Below are positions 42,278-45,475 of a DNA stretch of 45,475 nucleotides, piece by piece (the stretch's first letter is position 1; each line of letters opens with the position of its first letter). The position numbers were made by a program, and so were the translations under genes. The notes under the pieces were generated by a model. That model was not told where the DNA came from and did not search any database. It was given only the letters and a program-made list of their open reading frames with translations. Origin of the DNA: Promethearchaeota archaeon (GTDB lineage Archaea; Asgardarchaeota; Lokiarchaeia; Sigyniarchaeales; SOKP01); NCBI GenBank assembly GCA_019894975.1, contig JAGXNO010000030.1:1-45475 (forward strand), read 5' to 3'.

Positions 42278-44362
42278 ATGGAAGATATAAAGAATCATCC
42301 AATATTAGATATTCCCGAAAGGAAGGAGATCAAATTTAATTTTGATGGCAATTCCTTAACTGCTTATGAAGGAATGGTTATCTCTTCTGCTCTTTTCCTT
42401 AATAAAATACAGATTTTTGGTCATCATGTCAAAGACTCAAGCCCTCAAGGTATTTTTTGTGCCAATGGACAATGTTCTCAATGTAATGTAATTGCTAACG
42501 GGATACCCGTTAAGGCTTGCATGACTCCACTTAAAGAAGGAATGATAATAAAAAGTCTAAATGGGCTACCTGAACTACCTGCTGAAGATGAACCTGTAAG
42601 TGTTGGTGATTCGGACATTAGAATTATTGAAGTTCTTGTAATTGGTGCAGGACCAGCAGGTCTCTCAGCAGCTAAACTTTTAGGAGAAAATAAACGTGAT
42701 ACACTATTAATTGATGATAAGGATACACTTGGTGGGAAGTTAATACTTCAAACTCATAAATTCTTTGGCTCTCAGGAAGACGTTTATGCGGGAAAAAGAG
42801 GTATTAACATAGCAGAGATTCTTGGACAGTCAGTTCAAGAATTACAAAATGTTGAAATTTGGCTTAATAGCGTGTGTTTAGCTGTTTTTAGTGATGGTTT
42901 TATCGGAATTCTTAAGAATAATGAAGAATATGTGTTGGTGAAACCAAAATATCTCTTGATTGCAACAGGTGCCAGAGAAAAAATGCTAGTGTTTCCAGGC
43001 AACACGCTTCCAGGAGTATATGGTGCAGGTGCTTTTCAAACTCTTGTCAATCGAGATTTAGTCAAAGCCGCAGAAAAAGTTTTCATCGTTGGAGGAGGAA
43101 ATGTCGGTTTAATTGCAGGATATCATGCTATTCAAGCGGGGATTGAAGTAATCGGTTTGATTGAAGCAATGCCTAAATGTGGGGGTTATAAGGTTCATGA
43201 AGACAAATTAAGACGGTTAGGCATCCCAATTTATACTAAGCACACAATTATTTCTGCAAATGGAGATAAACAGGTTGAATCTATAACGATTGCTCAAATA
43301 AATAATAAATTTAACATTATATCTGGAACTGAAAAAACCTTTGCCTGTGATACAATATTAATAGCTGTTGGTTTAAATCCTGTAGATGAATTTTTTTTTA
43401 AAGCAAAAGAATATGGTTTTAATGTCTGGGTTGCGGGAGATGCTCAAGAAATTGCAGAAGCTTCTGCTGCAATTTTTACAGGTAAAATTGAAGCTTTAAA
43501 GATATTAAAAAATGAAGGAATTAAGATAACAGAAGACCTTGATAAACTTCAAAAATTTTCTGAAGTGATGAAAGAAAAGCCGCCACCCCCAGTTGATGTA
43601 GATATAATCCAGAAAGAAAAAGGAGTTTATCCTGTTTTCTATTGTAATCAAGAAATCCCTTGTAACCCATGTACTTCAGTTTGTCCAAATGAACAAATTG
43701 AAACCGTCGATGATTTAATTACCCAGCTACCATATTTTAAAGGAGAAGAAGAATGTATAGGATGTGGTAAATGTGTTGCTGTGTGTCCTGGATTAGCAGT
43801 TGTATTAAAAGATTATAAAAAAGATAAAAATAATCCATTGGTAACTTTCCCTCTTGAATTATCTGCCAAGAAATTAGAAAAAGACCAAACCGTTATAGTA
43901 GTAAGCAATGATAAAGCATTAGGTGACTTTAAAGTTCATAGAGCACGGATCTTGAATGAATTTCCAAAAACTCAACTAATAACTATTAAATTACCATCAA
44001 AGATCGCTAAACAAGCTGTCGCTGTTAAACTAATTAAAAGTACTTACAACGAACCTATAGATCTGTATCAAAAATCTTATACTGATGATGATACAATAGT
44101 ATGTAGATGCGAACGTGTATCCGTTGGAGAGATCCGTAAGTGGATAAGATCAGGAGTCAAAGATTTTAATGAATTAAAAGCCTTAACCAAAGTGGGCATG
44201 GGTTCATGTGGAGGGAAAACTTGTACTCCGTTAATTAATCGAATATTTCAAGAAGAAGGTATTTCAGGTGAATCAATTACTCCTGGAACAAAACGTCCAT
44301 TATTTATTGAAGTACCACTTGGTGTTTTTGCCAAAGCTAAGATTAAAAAAGGAGGGAATTAA
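42278..44362 (+). CDS. Multi-cluster FAD/NAD dehydrogenase subunit, HcnA-HcnB / sarcosine-oxidase-alpha-like fusion
   Basis: 694 residues with four parts. Residues 20-95: a Fer2_4 2Fe-2S domain (GIFCANGQCSQCNVIANGIP, then KACMTP). Residues 110-420: a pyridine nucleotide-disulfide type FAD/NAD fold (IEVLVIGAGPAGLSAAKLL, KVFIVGGGNVGLIAGYHAIQ, VWVAGDA). Residues 445-525: two 4Fe-4S motifs (IPCNPCTSVCP and CIGCGKCVAVCP). Residues 605-675: a BFD-like 2Fe-2S domain (IVCRCERVSVGEI, GMGSCGGKTC). This is the electron-accepting subunit of amine or imino-acid dehydrogenases such as HcnABC, octopine dehydrogenase or archaeal proline dehydrogenase. Its DAO-family partner starts two bases after its stop. 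Confidence 0.88.
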   Translation: MEDIKNHPILDIPERKEIKFNFDGNSLTAYEGMVISSALFLNKIQIFGHHVKDSSPQGIFCANGQCSQCNVIANGIPVKACMTPLKEGMIIKSLNGLPELPAEDEPVSVGDSDIRIIEVLVIGAGPAGLSAAKLLGENKRDTLLIDDKDTLGGKLILQTHKFFGSQEDVYAGKRGINIAEILGQSVQELQNVEIWLNSVCLAVFSDGFIGILKNNEEYVLVKPKYLLIATGAREKMLVFPGNTLPGVYGAGAFQTLVNRDLVKAAEKVFIVGGGNVGLIAGYHAIQAGIEVIGLIEAMPKCGGYKVHEDKLRRLGIPIYTKHTIISANGDKQVESITIAQINNKFNIISGTEKTFACDTILIAVGLNPVDEFFFKAKEYGFNVWVAGDAQEIAEASAAIFTGKIEALKILKNEGIKITEDLDKLQKFSEVMKEKPPPPVDVDIIQKEKGVYPVFYCNQEIPCNPCTSVCPNEQIETVDDLITQLPYFKGEEECIGCGKCVAVCPGLAVVLKDYKKDKNNPLVTFPLELSAKKLEKDQTVIVVSNDKALGDFKVHRARILNEFPKTQLITIKLPSKIAKQAVAVKLIKSTYNEPIDLYQKSYTDDDTIVCRCERVSVGEIRKWIRSGVKDFNELKALTKVGMGSCGGKTCTPLINRIFQEEGISGESITPGTKRPLFIEVPLGVFAKAKIKKGGN

Positions 44363-44364
44363 AA

Positions 44365-45475
44365 TTGGTCGAATATGATGTAATCATCATTGGAGCGGGT
44401 AGTATCGGTGTTCCTACGGCTTTAGCAACGGCAAAAGATGGGCTTAAAACTCTTGTTATTGATTCATTACCTTCTGTTGCCCAAGCTGATAATAAGCACG
44501 CAATAGGTGGTGTAAGAAGCACTCACTCTCATATTGGAAAATCTTTATTATGTCAAAAATCTATAGAAATATTTGCCAATTGGGAAGAAAAATATGGAGA
44601 TGATATATGGTGGAAACAAGGAGGATACACTTTCTTAGCATTTACAGAAGAGGATGTGCAAATACTCAAGAGCACCGTCAAACTCCAAAAAAGCTATGGA
44701 TTAAATATAGATTTCGTTAATGCCCAAAAAATTACACAATTAGTTCCAGGAATAAATGATAAAGGATTGTTAGGAGGCACTTATAGCCCTGAAGATGGAA
44801 ACGCATCTCCCTTATTAACTATTCATTCTATGTATAGAAATTCTACAGTTTTTGGCGCAGAATATAGGTTTAGTGAAAAAGTCATTGATGTTATGATTGA
44901 GAATAGCAAAGTCATTGGTGTTAAAACAACAAAGGGTAATTATAAGGGTTCCTATATTATAAATGCAGCTGGTGCTTACGCCAAGGAAATTGGTAATATG
45001 GTGGGATTAGATCTCCCTATTATACCAGATTCCCATGAAGCAGGAATCACAGAACCTGTAAAAAAGTTCTTTAATACTATGGTTGTTGATATTAGACCAT
45101 GTGTTGACTCCAAATTCGGAAACTCAAAAAACTACTATTTTTATCAAAATAAAGAAGGGAAAATATTATTTTGTCTAACACCGAATCCGAGTATGATAGG
45201 GATAGATAGAAGAGAAACTAGCTCCTTTTTACCTCAAATTTCGAAAAGAATGATACAACTCATACCTCGTTTAAAAAATATCAAAGTAAGGAGAACTTGG
45301 CGCGGTTTATATCCAATGACTTCAGATGGTAATCCGATATTAGGTAAGGTTGATGAAATTGATGGATACATAAATGCAATTGGAATGTGTGGCCAAGGAT
45401 TTATGTTAGGGCCAGGTTTGGGGGAACTTCTTAGTCATCTAGTTACAAAAAGAACCACACCTCAAGACCAAGAGA
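44365..45475 (+). CDS. DAO-family FAD oxidoreductase (HcnC / sarcosine-oxidase-beta-like), 3' end cut by window edge
   Basis: The start is TTG 44365, 8 bases after GGAGGG, giving M-V-E-Y-D-V-I-I-I-G-A-G-S-I-G, the FAD-binding fold. 370 codons are visible to the right edge with no stop, close to the usual 380-390. GGVRSTHSH near residue 50, SPEDGNASPLLTIHS near 145, YIINAAGAYAKEIGNMVGL and the C-terminal RRTWRGLYPMTSDGNPILG and GMCGQGFMLGPGLGELL are typical of the sarcosine/glycine/D-amino-acid oxidase group. In anaerobes this subunit forms a complex with an HcnB-like protein and passes electrons on, instead of reducing oxygen. The amino-acid substrate is unknown. ThiO of thiamine synthesis is a member of the same family, notable beside the ThiC-like gene. 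Confidence 0.88.
   Translation, partial: MVEYDVIIIGAGSIGVPTALATAKDGLKTLVIDSLPSVAQADNKHAIGGVRSTHSHIGKSLLCQKSIEIFANWEEKYGDDIWWKQGGYTFLAFTEEDVQILKSTVKLQKSYGLNIDFVNAQKITQLVPGINDKGLLGGTYSPEDGNASPLLTIHSMYRNSTVFGAEYRFSEKVIDVMIENSKVIGVKTTKGNYKGSYIINAAGAYAKEIGNMVGLDLPIIPDSHEAGITEPVKKFFNTMVVDIRPCVDSKFGNSKNYYFYQNKEGKILFCLTPNPSMIGIDRRETSSFLPQISKRMIQLIPRLKNIKVRRTWRGLYPMTSDGNPILGKVDEIDGYINAIGMCGQGFMLGPGLGELLSHLVTKRTTPQDQE

Overview
The window is strongly AT-rich DNA packed with genes on both strands. It looks archaeal. The signs are a two-subunit 2-oxoacid:ferredoxin oxidoreductase, a cyclic-2,3-diphosphoglycerate-synthetase-type GTPase, a release-factor-like protein of eRF1 type, a tungsten aldehyde:ferredoxin oxidoreductase, a DUF35/thiolase pair, many TTG starts, GGAGG ribosome sites about 7-8 nt before starts, and TATA-like boxes. 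The mix of sugar, lipid and ferredoxin metabolism resembles Asgard (Promethearchaeota, Loki/Thor-like) archaea. That placement is inference, because no ribosomal RNA or marker gene lies in the window. I found no tRNA, rRNA, CRISPR array or insertion sequence.

Layout. (1) 1-6325: sugar region with a GH29 alpha-L-fucosidase cut by the left edge, an iron alcohol dehydrogenase and a zinc alcohol dehydrogenase on the minus strand. A LamG-domain protein and a small lipid-carrier-like protein follow on the plus strand. (2) 6375-13154, minus strand: nitronate-monooxygenase-like flavoprotein, SdhB, SdhA, and the beta and gamma-alpha subunits of a 2-oxoacid:ferredoxin oxidoreductase. (3) 13392-21607: membrane CapA-like phosphatase, ferredoxin-nitroreductase, GPH sugar transporter, both succinyl-CoA synthetase subunits, a small unknown protein, a second GH29 fucosidase and a small membrane protein. 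(4) 21738-26234: two SCP2 proteins flanking a thiolase-fold enzyme that lacks the nucleophilic Cys, its DUF35 partner, an SDR dehydrogenase and a nitrilase-family hydrolase. (5) 26251-32301: dihydrolipoamide-dehydrogenase-like protein, divergent from an ATP-citrate lyase (both subunits) and isocitrate dehydrogenase operon. (6) 32894-38504: unknown protein, a URO-D-family gene broken by an in-frame TAA, an eRF1-like protein, an Imm-5-like protein, the cDPG-synthetase-like protein and a DUF457 membrane protein. (7) 38685-45475: aldehyde ferredoxin oxidoreductase, a divergent ThiC-family radical-SAM protein, a multi-cluster FAD dehydrogenase subunit and its DAO-family partner, which is cut by the right edge.

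How the genes work together. ATP-citrate lyase, isocitrate dehydrogenase, 2-oxoacid:ferredoxin oxidoreductase, succinyl-CoA synthetase and fumarate reductase/succinate dehydrogenase are five steps of the reductive TCA cycle, and they lie within about 25 kb. Aconitase, fumarase and malate dehydrogenase are not in the window. The fucosidases, transporter and alcohol dehydrogenases suggest that fucosylated glycans are also used.

The most unusual observations are: the ATP-citrate-lyase-containing cycle island in a probable archaeon; two genes that appear to start at ATT codons; a Cys-less thiolase/DUF35/SCP2 cluster that looks like an aldolase system; an unassigned ThiC-like/amino-acid-dehydrogenase/AOR cluster; and a compact predicted three-way junction in the DNA upstream of ATP-citrate lyase.
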